Of a DNA stretch of 64,000 nucleotides, positions 1 to 8,413 are shown one piece after another (the first letter of the stretch is position 1; each line of letters begins with the position of its first letter). A program made the translations under genes and the position numbers. The stretch is from Hyphomicrobium album (lineage in GTDB: Bacteria; Pseudomonadota; Alphaproteobacteria; Rhizobiales; Hyphomicrobiaceae). The DNA lies in assembly GCF_009708035.1 (NCBI RefSeq), contig NZ_WMBQ01000001.1:372001-436000 (forward strand), given 5' to 3'. The notes under the pieces are model-generated. The model saw only the letters and a program-made list of their open reading frames with translations, was not told the origin of the DNA and ran no database searches.

Positions 1-165
1 AAGGTGATCTATTTCATAGTCGTCGCGCTGCTCACCACCATGCTCACTGTCTACACGGTCATGAAGGCCAACAGGCTCGCCGAGTTCCTCGATGCGTTGG
101 CCGATACGCGCCTCTATTGGCGGCGCAAGCTCAAGGCCTTCTTTGCGATCTGGGAGAAACGCTAG
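1..165 (+). CDS. C-terminal part of a membrane protein (5' end outside window)
   Basis: An open frame runs from base 1 to a TAG at 163-165 and gives 54 residues with no start inside the window. Residues about 2-20 are strongly hydrophobic and look like one membrane segment. The rest is a basic amphipathic tail ending in FFAIWEKR. This suggests a small inner-membrane protein whose tail lies on the cytoplasmic side. No family is recognisable from the fragment. The only strong support for coding is the open frame and its sensible composition up to the stop. Confidence 0.55.
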   Translation, partial: KVIYFIVVALLTTMLTVYTVMKANRLAEFLDALADTRLYWRRKLKAFFAIWEKR

Positions 166-269
166 CCGACCTAAGCAGCTACATCCTTGTTTCCACCTCA
201 TTTCCGGCCCGAACGCATGGCCAAATCCAAAGTGCAATTTGATTCGGCAACGACGACGAGGGGGCCCGA

Positions 270-707
270 ATGCGACCGCTGCTGCAACAACTCCAAGATA
301 TGCACATCCGAATTGCCGAGACTGCGACACACGAGGAGACGCTGGTCAGGGCGCTGAGTGAAGCGCTCGATCGCCTCGATCAGCAGCTCCTGCAGGATGT
401 GCAGACCATCGCTAGTGAGCACGAGGCGCGCCGCTCCGCCATCCTTGGCGAGCTGCAGGGCCTCGCCTCGAGCATCGGCATGTTCCAGGTCCAGCACCCG
501 CAGGTAACTGCGCGTGCCGACCTTGAAGAGCCAACCTATCTCCCGACGGCCGGCGATTGGCGTGAAGCCGCCAGCAACATCCGCGACGATTTAGAACCGG
601 TCAGCGCCAGCGCTGCGCCGCGCGCGCTGTTCCCGCACGAGCGGCGTGCGAACGAATCTGCAGCGCCGGTGAGTTTGATGCAGCGGCGCCGCCGCGCCGC
701 AGGTTAG
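270..707 (+). CDS. Uncharacterised protein with N-terminal coiled coil
   Basis: This 145-residue protein starts at ATG 270. Residues about 1-75 are rich in Leu, Glu, Gln and Ala with heptad-like spacing (LLQQLQDMHIRIAE; ALSEALDRLDQQLLQD) and probably form a helical coiled coil. The rest is Pro/Ala/Arg-rich, low in hydrophobic residues and probably disordered, ending in a basic RRRRAAG. There is no signal peptide and no membrane segment. I do not recognise a family and assign no function. It stands alone between a membrane protein end and the convergent small gene at 719-985. Confidence 0.6.
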   Translation: MRPLLQQLQDMHIRIAETATHEETLVRALSEALDRLDQQLLQDVQTIASEHEARRSAILGELQGLASSIGMFQVQHPQVTARADLEEPTYLPTAGDWREAASNIRDDLEPVSASAAPRALFPHERRANESAAPVSLMQRRRRAAG

Positions 708-718
708 TTTAGCCGCCG

Positions 719-985
719 TCAGCGATCGGCCGGGGGCACGTACTTGCGCTCGTTGCGCGTCTCGCGCACGATGCCCTTCGGCCCGCTCGACGGCAGCGCG
801 ACCTCGTGGGCGTCGCGTGCATCGCGCAACGGCAACGGCGCCAACCGCAACTTCTCGCGCTGCGGTTCGATGATCTGACCTGGCACCGGTGGTGTGTCCT
901 GCGTGAAGTCGTGCGGCACACCCTGCGCGGCCGCCGCGGTCGCGCACAAAGCCGTAAGAGCAGCAACGAGCAAATGCCTGCGCAT
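719..985 (-). CDS. Small secreted protein of unknown function
   Basis: This 88-residue product begins at ATG 983-985 (MRRHLLVAALTALCATAAAAQG). That gives a classic cleavable signal peptide with an AAA-AQ cleavage region near residue 20. A longer in-frame start exists upstream, but it would bury the signal peptide, so I chose the internal ATG. The mature part is short, Pro- and charge-rich (DTPPVPGQIIEPQREKL) and ends in KYVPPADR. It probably acts in the periplasm. No known domain is visible. Confidence 0.6.
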   Translation of the reverse strand: MRRHLLVAALTALCATAAAAQGVPHDFTQDTPPVPGQIIEPQREKLRLAPLPLRDARDAHEVALPSSGPKGIVRETRNERKYVPPADR

Positions 986-1053
986 GAGAGCCTCGCCAGA
1001 ACGCATTGTCCTATCGAGACAACGCGCAAGGCGGCGGCTTCGTTGCGCGGCCG

Positions 1054-1455
1054 TCAGTTCTTCGGCTCGACCAGCCCCGGCACCTTGCTTCCCGCCGGCC
1101 CGATCTCCTGCACGGCCTGCTGGCAGCTCCACTGCTGCGACACCTTGCAGTCGTTGGGACCGTCGGCGTGTGTGCAGTTGAGCGTCTCGCGCCAGGCGGA
1201 GAGGATCTTGCCCGCCTGGGCGTCGAACTCTGTGAGCTCGTCGCCCTGGTAGCGCGACCGCAGCGCGGCGACGCGCGGTGTGATCTTCAGCCCGTAGCAG
1301 ACGAGGACGGCGCCGGCCGCCTCGCCGTAGCGGGCGCCGGCGTCTTTGGCCGACAGGCTCGGTATCTCGGTGGGGCTTGTGCCGACCCCAGCGGCGGCGA
1401 TGGCGCCGGTGCCGAGGACCAGGGCCGCGGCTAATGAGATGTTAGGCGAGCGCAT
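1054..1455 (-). CDS. Secreted protein of unknown function with conserved-looking cysteines
   Basis: A 133-residue protein starts at ATG 1453-1455 with a GAGGGA ribosome binding site about 6 bases upstream. The N-terminus (residues 1-24, ISLAAALVLGTGAIAAAG) is a signal peptide. The mature domain has four Cys residues in two clusters, one near residue 53 (LVCYGL) and the others in CTHADGPNDCKVSQQWSCQQ, compatible with disulfides in the periplasm. It follows the small secreted protein gene on the same strand by about 70 bases and may be transcribed ahead of it. Family unknown. Confidence 0.6.
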   Translation of the reverse strand: MRSPNISLAAALVLGTGAIAAAGVGTSPTEIPSLSAKDAGARYGEAAGAVLVCYGLKITPRVAALRSRYQGDELTEFDAQAGKILSAWRETLNCTHADGPNDCKVSQQWSCQQAVQEIGPAGSKVPGLVEPKN

Positions 1456-1614
1456 GCAATCCCTCGCTTCTTGTTGGCCGCACCGATTAGAGCGGGCCGG
1501 CCGGCCGGGTGCAATGCGACTTGCGGCTCAATGCACGGGTGCCGCAGGCGGCTGGTCAGGCCAGGCACGGCGGCTTACATCAGGACACAACGCCGCGAAC
1601 GCCAGGGACCGAGC

Positions 1615-2073
1615 ATGCTGCAACGACTTTTGAATGTACTGAACGGGCGCGAAGCCCCGGGCATCGGGGCCGCGGCCAATGACCTCGAGCTGGCCGTCGC
1701 GGCGCTGCTCGTCGAGGCGGCGCGCATGGACGACGTGTTCGGCGCCGATGAGCGGTCGGCGATCGAAAGCCTGCTCGCCAGGCGCTTCGAGTTGAGCGAG
1801 GACGACGTGACAGCGCTCGTCGACGAGGCGCAGCGCAAGGTCGAAAGCTCGGCGCAATATTTTCCCTACACGAGCCGCGTCACGCGCGAGCTCGAATGCG
1901 AGCAGCGGGCGGAGATCATCGAGATGCTGTGGCGCGTGGCGTTTGCCGACGGCGTGCTCGATCCGCACGAGGACATGCTCATCCGCCAGATCGCCGGGCT
2001 GATCCATGTGCCCGACCGCGAGCGCGGGCTGGCGCGCCAGCGCGCGCTGGCAGCCGGCAGGCAGGACGATTGA
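1615..2073 (+). CDS. TerB-family (tellurite-resistance-like) protein
   Basis: This 152-residue protein starts at ATG 1615. An upstream in-frame extension to 1471 looks non-coding. The sequence is all-helical, with repeated acidic pairs typical of TerB-like domains: VEAARMDDVFGADERSAIES in the first half and WRVAFADGVLDPHEDMLI in the second. In TerB proteins such D/E clusters bind metal or structure the helices. Cytoplasmic, with no signal peptide. Many alphaproteobacterial TerB proteins stand alone like this, with no tellurite genes near, so the family name should not be read as function. Confidence 0.8.
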   Translation: MLQRLLNVLNGREAPGIGAAANDLELAVAALLVEAARMDDVFGADERSAIESLLARRFELSEDDVTALVDEAQRKVESSAQYFPYTSRVTRELECEQRAEIIEMLWRVAFADGVLDPHEDMLIRQIAGLIHVPDRERGLARQRALAAGRQDD

Positions 2074-2361
2074 CGCTGCCGCCGAACGCGGAAGCGCGCG
2101 AGCCCATACAATTTATCGCTTCTTGCTGGCATACGCTGCGTGTGCCCGCTTGCGGGGCGTGACGGCACGGGGACGTCGGCATGATGGCAAACCTCGTTGT
2201 TCGCTGGCGCTAGCTTGTTTCGCGCACCTGGTGGGCGCCCCCGCGCGCGCGGGTCTTTAAAGCCATTCGACACCGCTATACGCTGGCCGTCACACGACCG
2301 AATTACGTTTCCTGTCCTTTATTCCTGCAGCTTTCTTTGTTCATTCATTCGGGAGGCCGCC

Positions 2362-3882
2362 ATGGCCGAAATTCAGTTTGACGACTTCATCGGCGCCGAC
2401 GAGGCCAAGCTCTACAACGACGACGGCAAGGTCATCCGCTACGGGCTCTGGGGCGACGGCGTTAAGCGGCTAGGCGGCCGGCAGATTGACGGCCGCGTCA
2501 AGGTCAAGCTTCGCGACAAAGAAGGTTGGATCGATGCCGGCGCCCTCGGCGGCCGGTCGCTTCTCGAGTTCTACTTCATCGATGTCGGACAGGGCGACGG
2601 CATCCTGATCAAGACGCCGGGCTTCCGCCACATCCTGATCGACGCCGGCTATCCGCGGCGATCGCAGAACACCGGCAAGAGCGGCGCCGACTTCGTCGAC
2701 TGGAAGTTCGTCAAGGACTACGGCCTCGACGCCATTCACCTCGACGCCCTGATCGCCTCGCACAACGACTACGACCACTACGGCGGTCTCGCCGACCTGC
2801 TCGACGTCGAGCAGGAAGGGGAGCTGGACGCCGGATCGATGACCGTCGAGGCGATCTACCACGCCGGGGTCTCCTGGTGGGTGAAGCCGACGGGCGGTCG
2901 CTGGCTGGGCGAGATGGAGACGACCGATGACGGCAAGTTCCTCGTCCAACTGCTCGGCAACCGGACGCATGCGCGCAAAGTAACGAGGGAGGGCGCCGAT
3001 CCGATTCTACAGGGCGAGTGGCGGGACTTCGTCGAGAAGCTGCTGGTCGCCAAGACGCTCGACGGGTCATCGACGCCGATATCGCGCCTCAGCCGCCCTG
3101 CGACCGCTATCCAGTCGGGCACCAGCTTGCACCTCCCGGGGTTCGCGGAGGCCTCGGATACGGAACCGCGGGTCGAGATCCTCGGGCCCGTCGAGCACCG
3201 GGTGAACGGCAAACCGGCCCTGCGCTCGCTCGGCGACACCAGCAAGAATACCAACGGCAACAGCATTCTCCTGCGCGTCGACTACGGCCGCGTGCGTGTG
3301 CTGCTGACCGGCGATCTCAACAAGGCGGCGCAGCGCACCTTGCTCAACGACTACGAAGGCGATCGCCTGCAGTTCAAATGCGACGTGGCGAAAGCCTGCC
3401 ACCACGGCAGCGACGACGTTTCGTTCGAGTTCCTGCAGGCCATGGAGGCCGGTTGCACGGTCATCAGCTCCGGCGACGGCGAGGGGCACGATCATCCGCG
3501 TCCGCGCATCGTCGCCGCCAGCGGACAGACGGGGTTCGTCACGGTCGAGCGGGACGAGGTGATCACGCCGCTCGTCTATTCGACGGAGCTCGCGCGCAGC
3601 ATCAGCGTCGGCCGTGCCGTCGGCTTGTCGCTCGACGAGGGCGGCGGGGTGCGCGAGCTGGCGCAAAACGATTTCGGCGAATCAAAGTTGAAGTACCGCG
3701 AAAGGGGCGTCGGCGCCCTGGGAGAGACGAACGGGGAGACGCTGCTGCGCAATACCCGCGTCATGACGCGGCTGATCTACGGTCTTGTCAACGTGCGCAC
3801 CGACGGCCAGCGCATCCTCGCCGCGACCATGAACGAAAAGGACGGCTCTTGGGCGATCAAGTCCTTCAGCTCCCGCTTCTGA
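2362..3882 (+). CDS. ComEC/Rec2-type metallo-beta-lactamase-fold hydrolase, stand-alone
   Basis: A 506-residue protein starts at ATG 2362, preceded by GGGAGG at 2351. Residues 1-70 form a small beta-rich N-terminal region. The MBL fold follows with FIDVGQGDGILIKTPG, an IDAGYP strand, and the metal-binding motif SHNDYDHYGG (His134, Asp136, Asp138, His139). Further ligands are suggested by LLTGDLN and KACHHGSDDV in the second half. This order is that of the ComEC C-terminal hydrolase subfamily, here without any membrane ComEC part. The C-terminal 120 residues are charged and unassigned. Substrate unknown (nucleic acid or a phosphoester is plausible). No partner gene is adjacent. Confidence 0.8.
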   Translation: MAEIQFDDFIGADEAKLYNDDGKVIRYGLWGDGVKRLGGRQIDGRVKVKLRDKEGWIDAGALGGRSLLEFYFIDVGQGDGILIKTPGFRHILIDAGYPRRSQNTGKSGADFVDWKFVKDYGLDAIHLDALIASHNDYDHYGGLADLLDVEQEGELDAGSMTVEAIYHAGVSWWVKPTGGRWLGEMETTDDGKFLVQLLGNRTHARKVTREGADPILQGEWRDFVEKLLVAKTLDGSSTPISRLSRPATAIQSGTSLHLPGFAEASDTEPRVEILGPVEHRVNGKPALRSLGDTSKNTNGNSILLRVDYGRVRVLLTGDLNKAAQRTLLNDYEGDRLQFKCDVAKACHHGSDDVSFEFLQAMEAGCTVISSGDGEGHDHPRPRIVAASGQTGFVTVERDEVITPLVYSTELARSISVGRAVGLSLDEGGGVRELAQNDFGESKLKYRERGVGALGETNGETLLRNTRVMTRLIYGLVNVRTDGQRILAATMNEKDGSWAIKSFSSRF

Positions 3883-4063
3883 GCAGCCGCGCTGCCGCGC
3901 CGAATCGCCTTCGCGCGTCAGGCTTCGTCGTAGAAGCTGTTTGCGACTCGCGGCGGGCAGCGTCGCCGATCTTGTCTAAGTCGGCGAACTGAGCCTCATT
4001 ACGCCGAGCCCGCCCGCCGGTCCCGGCGGCGCGCTACCTCGATCGCAACCGGAGGAGGTCTGC

Positions 4064-4408
4064 GTGAGCTTCAAGGTCCTTCTGCTCGGCTTGGCGATGA
4101 CGCTGATCTCGGCCCCTCTCGCCGCGCGCCAGTGCAAGTATCGCGAGATGCAGAGCGTGGCCGGCGAGAAGATGACGATGACGGCGAAAATCGAGATGAT
4201 GGAGCCGGACGAGGACGACCCGAAAACCGTATGGGTGACGCTCGACAATTCCGCCGCCGACCATTGCCTGACGTTCCTCACCGGTGTGCCGAAGGCGGCG
4301 CTCGCCACGTGCAAGGCGGGTCAACAGATTACCGCGACCGGCAAGGTGTACGAACGCATGGATGCCTGGTGGGGTCTCAACAAGGTGACCGGCGTCAGCT
4401 GCAAATAG
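4064..4408 (+). CDS. Small secreted protein of unknown function
   Basis: This 114-residue product starts at GTG 4064, supported by a strong GGAGGAGG site at 4051-4058. Residues 1-21 (MSFKVLLLGLAMTLISAPLAA) form a signal peptide. The mature protein has four Cys residues (QCKY, DHCLTF, ATCKAG, VSCK) and a compact beta-like pattern with TATGKVYERMDAWWGLNKV near the end. The layout resembles small OB-fold-like periplasmic proteins, but I cannot name a family. It is followed 10 bases later by the membrane protein at 4419, so the two are probably co-transcribed. Confidence 0.65.
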   Translation: MSFKVLLLGLAMTLISAPLAARQCKYREMQSVAGEKMTMTAKIEMMEPDEDDPKTVWVTLDNSAADHCLTFLTGVPKAALATCKAGQQITATGKVYERMDAWWGLNKVTGVSCK

Positions 4409-4418
4409 GCTCGCCCAA

Positions 4419-4826
4419 ATGCACGCGCTCGCGTTGACCCTTGCCGCCGTCAGCGTCGCCATCAACGGCCTCGCGTTCGCGATATCGGGGCTGCTCAACG
4501 AGCCGAAGGTCGGCGCGTGCTTCGGAGGTGCCGCGGCGCTGTCGCTGGTTGCGCTCCTCGTCGGCTACGACGACGTCACCGCGCTCGCCTGGACCCTGAT
4601 GGCGGCCACGCTCACGGCCATCGCGGCGCTGGGCGTGTTTGCCATCAGTTTGCGTGAAGGGCGGGGCGAGCGGACGCCCGATGCCGAGCGCGCGCGGCAA
4701 TCATCGGACGATAGATCGGCGGCGCCGGAGGGGGCGCCAAAGCTTAACGAGGGATGGGCCTACCTCGCATTCATCGTGCCCGCAGTTGTACCCGCCGCAG
4801 CGAGCCTCGCCGCGCTGCTCAACTAG
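4419..4826 (+). CDS. Uncharacterised integral membrane protein
   Basis: A 135-residue protein starts 10 bases after the preceding gene. It has three hydrophobic segments in the first 80 residues (about 3-26, 34-49, 54-75) and one at the C-terminus (about 113-133). A polar, charged loop containing RGERTPDAERARQSSDD separates the last segment from the others. This predicts an inner-membrane protein with four passes and a cytoplasmic or periplasmic loop of about 35 residues. No family recognised. It lies upstream of, and on the same strand as, the RNA helicase, with a 235-base gap. Confidence 0.6.
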   Translation: MHALALTLAAVSVAINGLAFAISGLLNEPKVGACFGGAAALSLVALLVGYDDVTALAWTLMAATLTAIAALGVFAISLREGRGERTPDAERARQSSDDRSAAPEGAPKLNEGWAYLAFIVPAVVPAAASLAALLN

Positions 4827-5061
4827 CCGCACTTGTGTTCCGCGCCTAGGCGTGCCATATGCCTCACATCGCTCGGGAACTCCGAGCGGCCATCGGTGCT
4901 CCAGCCGCGTGAACGGGCTTACGACTGCCCTCCTGTTGAGCGCCTTTAGAACCTCCAATCCATCGATAGCCCAGGCCACGCGGGGCTCTCTTAGTACCGC
5001 CGCGTTCGCTCGCGTTCGGCCGCCTTTGTTGTGCGTGCCGCTGCCCGCGCGCCTGGCCTCA

Positions 5062-6471
5062 ATGAAAGACATGCATTTGACCGATACGACTTCGACCACG
5101 TTCACCGACCTCGGCCTCAACAACGAGCTTTTGAAAGCGCTCGCTGCTGAGGGATACACAACTCCAACTCCGATTCAGGCGCAGGCTATTCCTGGCGTCT
5201 TGGCCGGGCGCGACCTCATGGGCATCGCCCAGACAGGCACCGGCAAGACCGCCGCCTTTGCGCTGCCGATCCTGCAGCGTCTCGCCGCCGAGCGCCGCCC
5301 GGCGCTGCGCGGGGGCACGCGTGCGCTCATCCTCTCGCCGACACGCGAGCTGACGACGCAGATCGCCGAAAGCTTCCGCACCTACGGCAAGCACAGCGGC
5401 CTCACCGTCGCGGTGATGTACGGCGGCATGCCGTTCGGTCCCCAGGTGAAGGCCATGAGCCGCGGCGTCGACATCCTCGTCGCCACGCCCGGGCGCCTCA
5501 TCGACCACATGGAACAGCGCAGCGTCGACCTCAAGGGCACCGAGATCCTCGTGCTCGACGAGGCCGATCAGATGCTCGACATGGGCTTCATCGCACCGAT
5601 CCGTAAGATCCTCGGCAAGCTCTCGCATCGCCGCCAGAGCCTGTTCTTCTCGGCCACCATGCCGCGCGAGATCGGGGCACTTGCCGCCGAGATGCTGCGC
5701 GATCCACTGCGCGTCCAGGTGACACCCGTCGCCAAGACCGCCGATCGCGTGCGCCAGAGCGTCATCCACGTCGAGCCGCAGAAGAAGAGCGCGCTGCTCG
5801 TCGAGCTGTTCGCCGATCCGGCCATGAAGCGCACCCTCGTCTTCACGCGTACCAAGCGCGGTGCCGACAAGGTGGCTCGCCACCTCGAAGCCGCCGGCGT
5901 TCTGGTTGCGGCCATCCACGGCAACAAGAGCCAGAGCCAGCGCGAGCGGGCCCTCAACCAGTTCCGCAACGGCCACATCCGCGGCCTCGTGGCGACCGAC
6001 ATCGCCGCGCGCGGCATCGACATCGACGAGGTGACCCACGTCGTCAATTTCGAGCTGCCGAATATCCCGGAAAGCTACGTGCACCGTATCGGACGCACGG
6101 CGCGGGCCGGCGCCGAGGGCATCGCCATCTCGCTCTGCTCGGGCGAGGAGCGCGCCTTCCTGCGTGATATCGAGCGCACGACGCGCCAGACGATTCCGGC
6201 GTCCGACCGCACGGGCGATGCAACTCTCGTCGGCAACGCTAGCGTTGGCAGCGGCGAGCGTGTCCATCGCCACACCGGCGGCGGTCAGCGCACCGGCGGC
6301 ACCGGCGGCACCGGCGGTAACGGCCACGGCCACAAGCCGGCGGGTTCGCGCAGCGGAGCGGGTCGCAACGGTGGCGGCAAGTTCCGTCCCCAGCGCGGCG
6401 CCGAAGGCCGCGGCGGGGCGGCCAAGGCGCACCGCAAGGGGCCGCGTTCCGGCAGCGCCGCGGCGCGCTGA
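5062..6471 (+). CDS. DEAD-box ATP-dependent RNA helicase (RhlE type)
   Basis: This 469-residue helicase starts at ATG 5062; a second Met at 5071 is possible. All core motifs are visible: the Q-motif FTDLGLN...TPIQ, motif I AQTGTGKT (56-63), PTRELTTQ, TPGRLID, DEAD (166-169), SAT (197-199), ATDIAARGIDI and HRIGRTAR (341-348). The tail after about residue 400 is Gly/His/Arg-rich (GGTGGTGGNGHGHK), typical of the RhlE group and likely to bind RNA without sequence specificity. The role is duplex unwinding in ribosome assembly, RNA decay and cold adaptation. The 235-base leader before the start may carry cold-responsive control (inference). A strong hairpin terminator follows. Confidence 0.93.
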   Translation: MKDMHLTDTTSTTFTDLGLNNELLKALAAEGYTTPTPIQAQAIPGVLAGRDLMGIAQTGTGKTAAFALPILQRLAAERRPALRGGTRALILSPTRELTTQIAESFRTYGKHSGLTVAVMYGGMPFGPQVKAMSRGVDILVATPGRLIDHMEQRSVDLKGTEILVLDEADQMLDMGFIAPIRKILGKLSHRRQSLFFSATMPREIGALAAEMLRDPLRVQVTPVAKTADRVRQSVIHVEPQKKSALLVELFADPAMKRTLVFTRTKRGADKVARHLEAAGVLVAAIHGNKSQSQRERALNQFRNGHIRGLVATDIAARGIDIDEVTHVVNFELPNIPESYVHRIGRTARAGAEGIAISLCSGEERAFLRDIERTTRQTIPASDRTGDATLVGNASVGSGERVHRHTGGGQRTGGTGGTGGNGHGHKPAGSRSGAGRNGGGKFRPQRGAEGRGGAAKAHRKGPRSGSAAAR

Positions 6472-6490
6472 GCGCCCGGCTTATCAAGTA

Positions 6491-6526
6491 AAGCGGCGCG
6501 CGAGGCAAATGCTTCGCGCGCCGCTT
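6491..6526 (+). terminator. Rho-independent-like terminator of the helicase gene
   Basis: A 16-base-pair stem (left arm 6491-6506, right arm 6511-6526) with one G-U pair closes on the tetraloop AAAT and is followed by TCGTTTG. The T-tract is short, but the stem is long and GC-rich. It lies 20 bases after the helicase stop and 62 bases before the permease start, so it separates the two transcripts. Confidence 0.7.
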
Positions 6527-6587
6527 TCGTTTGACGCGGCAACACGTGCCCGGCCACACTGCCGCCCTGAGCAGGGGGGACCGCGCG

Positions 6588-7988
6588 ATGGCCGACCAGC
6601 ACGACACCTCCACGGAGCCATCGCTCGCCCGGGTCATGGGCCCGTGGCTGCTGCTGCTGTTCATCATCGGCGACATCCTCGGCACCGGCATCTACGCGCT
6701 CACCGGCCAAGTGGCAAAGCACGTCGGCGGTGCGGTATGGCTGCCGTTCCTCGCGGCGTTCGGCGTGGCGTTGCTCACCGCCTTCAGCTACCTCGAGCTC
6801 GTCACCAAATATCCGAAAGCCGCCGGCGCCGCGCTCTATGCGCACCGCGCCTTCCGCATTCACTTCGTTACGTTCCTCATCGCCTTCACCGTGATGTGCT
6901 CGGGGATCACCTCGGCATCGACGGCCTCGCGCGCCTTCGCCGCCAACTTCTCGGACTCGCTTGGCCTCGGGCTCGGCGCCTGGGGCGTGACGCTCGTCGG
7001 CCTGGTCTTCATGGCGGCTGTGGCGGCCATCAATTTCCGCGGCGTCGGCGAGAGCGTGAAGCTCAACGTGCTGCTCACCGTCGTGGAGCTGTCGGGCCTC
7101 CTGATCATCATCGCCATCGGCCTGTGGGCCATCGGCGCTGGCACGGGCAACCTGTCGCGGGCGTTCGAGTTCAACACCGCGGCCGACGGCAGCATCGTCT
7201 GGGGCGTCATCGCCGGCACGACGCTCGCCTTCTTCGCCATGGTCGGCTTCGAGGACTCGGTCAACATGGCCGAGGAGACCCAGGACCCGAGCCGCATCTT
7301 CCCCAAGGTGCTGCTCAGCGGCCTCGTCATCACCGGCCTCGTCTATGTGCTCGTCTCGATCTCGGCGATCGCGCTCGTCCCGCCCGAGAAACTCGGGGAA
7401 GGGGAGACGCCGCTGCTCCAGGTCGTGCAGGCCGGCGCGCCGGGGTTTCCGCTCGGCGTCTTCGGCGTCATCACCATGTTCGCGGTGGCCAACAGCGCGC
7501 TCATCAACATGCTGATGGCGAGCCGGCTCATTTACGGCATGAGCCGCGAGCACGTGCTGCCGGCGGTGCTGGGCAAGGTGCATGCAACCCGGCGCACGCC
7601 CTACATTGCCATCGCTTTCACGACGCTGCTGGCCTTTGCGCTGATCATGTTCGTCGGCGAAGTGCCGGCGCTCGGCGGCACGACGGCGCTGCTCTTGCTC
7701 TGCGTCTTCACGGTGGTGAACGTCGCGGTGCTGGTGCTGCGCAAGGACACGGTCGAGCACGCGCATTTCCGCGCCCCGACGCTCGTGCCCGTGCTCGGCG
7801 CGATCACCTGCGGCTTCCTCGTCGGCCCGTGGACGGGACGCAATCCGCAGCAGTATGTGATCGGCGGAATCCTCGTTGCCATCGGGGTGGCGCTGTGGGT
7901 GGTGACGATGTACGTCAACCGCGCCACCGGCGAGAAGGTGGCGGAGCCGCTCGCCGACGATCTCTCCGAGCGCGGCCTGAAGAACTGA
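6588..7988 (+). CDS. APC-superfamily amino-acid permease
   Basis: A 466-residue, very hydrophobic protein with about 12 predicted membrane segments. The start is ATG 6588, with a purine-rich GCAGGGGGGA site just upstream. An upstream TTG would add a polar extension. The first segment holds the family's unwound helix motif GDILGTGIYALTG (G-x-G-T/S-G-I), and FFAMVGFEDSVNMAEE matches the conserved helix 6 region of APC carriers. It is probably a proton-coupled importer of amino acids or amines at the inner membrane; the substrate cannot be read from sequence. Flanked by terminators or short gaps, so probably monocistronic. Confidence 0.88.
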   Translation: MADQHDTSTEPSLARVMGPWLLLLFIIGDILGTGIYALTGQVAKHVGGAVWLPFLAAFGVALLTAFSYLELVTKYPKAAGAALYAHRAFRIHFVTFLIAFTVMCSGITSASTASRAFAANFSDSLGLGLGAWGVTLVGLVFMAAVAAINFRGVGESVKLNVLLTVVELSGLLIIIAIGLWAIGAGTGNLSRAFEFNTAADGSIVWGVIAGTTLAFFAMVGFEDSVNMAEETQDPSRIFPKVLLSGLVITGLVYVLVSISAIALVPPEKLGEGETPLLQVVQAGAPGFPLGVFGVITMFAVANSALINMLMASRLIYGMSREHVLPAVLGKVHATRRTPYIAIAFTTLLAFALIMFVGEVPALGGTTALLLLCVFTVVNVAVLVLRKDTVEHAHFRAPTLVPVLGAITCGFLVGPWTGRNPQQYVIGGILVAIGVALWVVTMYVNRATGEKVAEPLADDLSERGLKN

Positions 7989-8033
7989 TCGGAGGGGTCC
8001 GGAGCAGCGCGCACGCTGCTCCGGGAAGTCAGA

Positions 8034-8261
8034 TCAGCACGCGTGATTGCGCATGCAGCGGCGATAGCGCCAGTTCCAGCCCCAGCGCTCGCGGCAGATG
8101 GCGTTCCACTTCCAGCAGCGCGGGCCGGTCTTCATGATGAGCGACTGCGCGGCGGGGTCACCATTCCTGAGGCCCGACATCGGGCTCGCCTGGGCCGGCA
8201 CGAGGAGGGCGGCGGCGGACATGGCACAGATTGCGCTCGCAATCACGAGGGTTCGAGACAT
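8034..8261 (-). CDS. Small secreted Cys/Trp-rich protein
   Basis: This 75-residue protein starts at ATG 8259-8261. Residues 1-25 are a signal peptide (LVIASAICAMSAAALLVPAQA). The C-terminal 28 residues hold four Cys and four Trp in a dense basic pattern (CWKWNAICRERWGWNWRYR then CMRNHAC), suggesting two disulfides in a compact periplasmic or secreted peptide. Small secreted proteins with a similar aromatic/Cys tail are common in Rhizobiales, but their role is unknown to me. It is convergent with the permease gene. Confidence 0.65.
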   Translation of the reverse strand: MSRTLVIASAICAMSAAALLVPAQASPMSGLRNGDPAAQSLIMKTGPRCWKWNAICRERWGWNWRYRRCMRNHAC

Positions 8262-8413
8262 TGCGGATACTCCGTTTTGGACTTGGACTTAGGGTGAGGC
8301 ACGCGGCGCCCACGACGCCGGGTGCGCGCGCTAGAAACGCTCGCCCCGCCTGAACGGCCGATGAACCGCCGTTGAAATTTTGTTGCGGCGGATTATGCGG
8401 CAATTCCTAGGGC

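Noticed and set aside
5059-6432. A 457-residue open frame antisense to the RNA helicase
   Set aside because: Shadow of the helicase gene; its composition is typical of reverse-strand frames.
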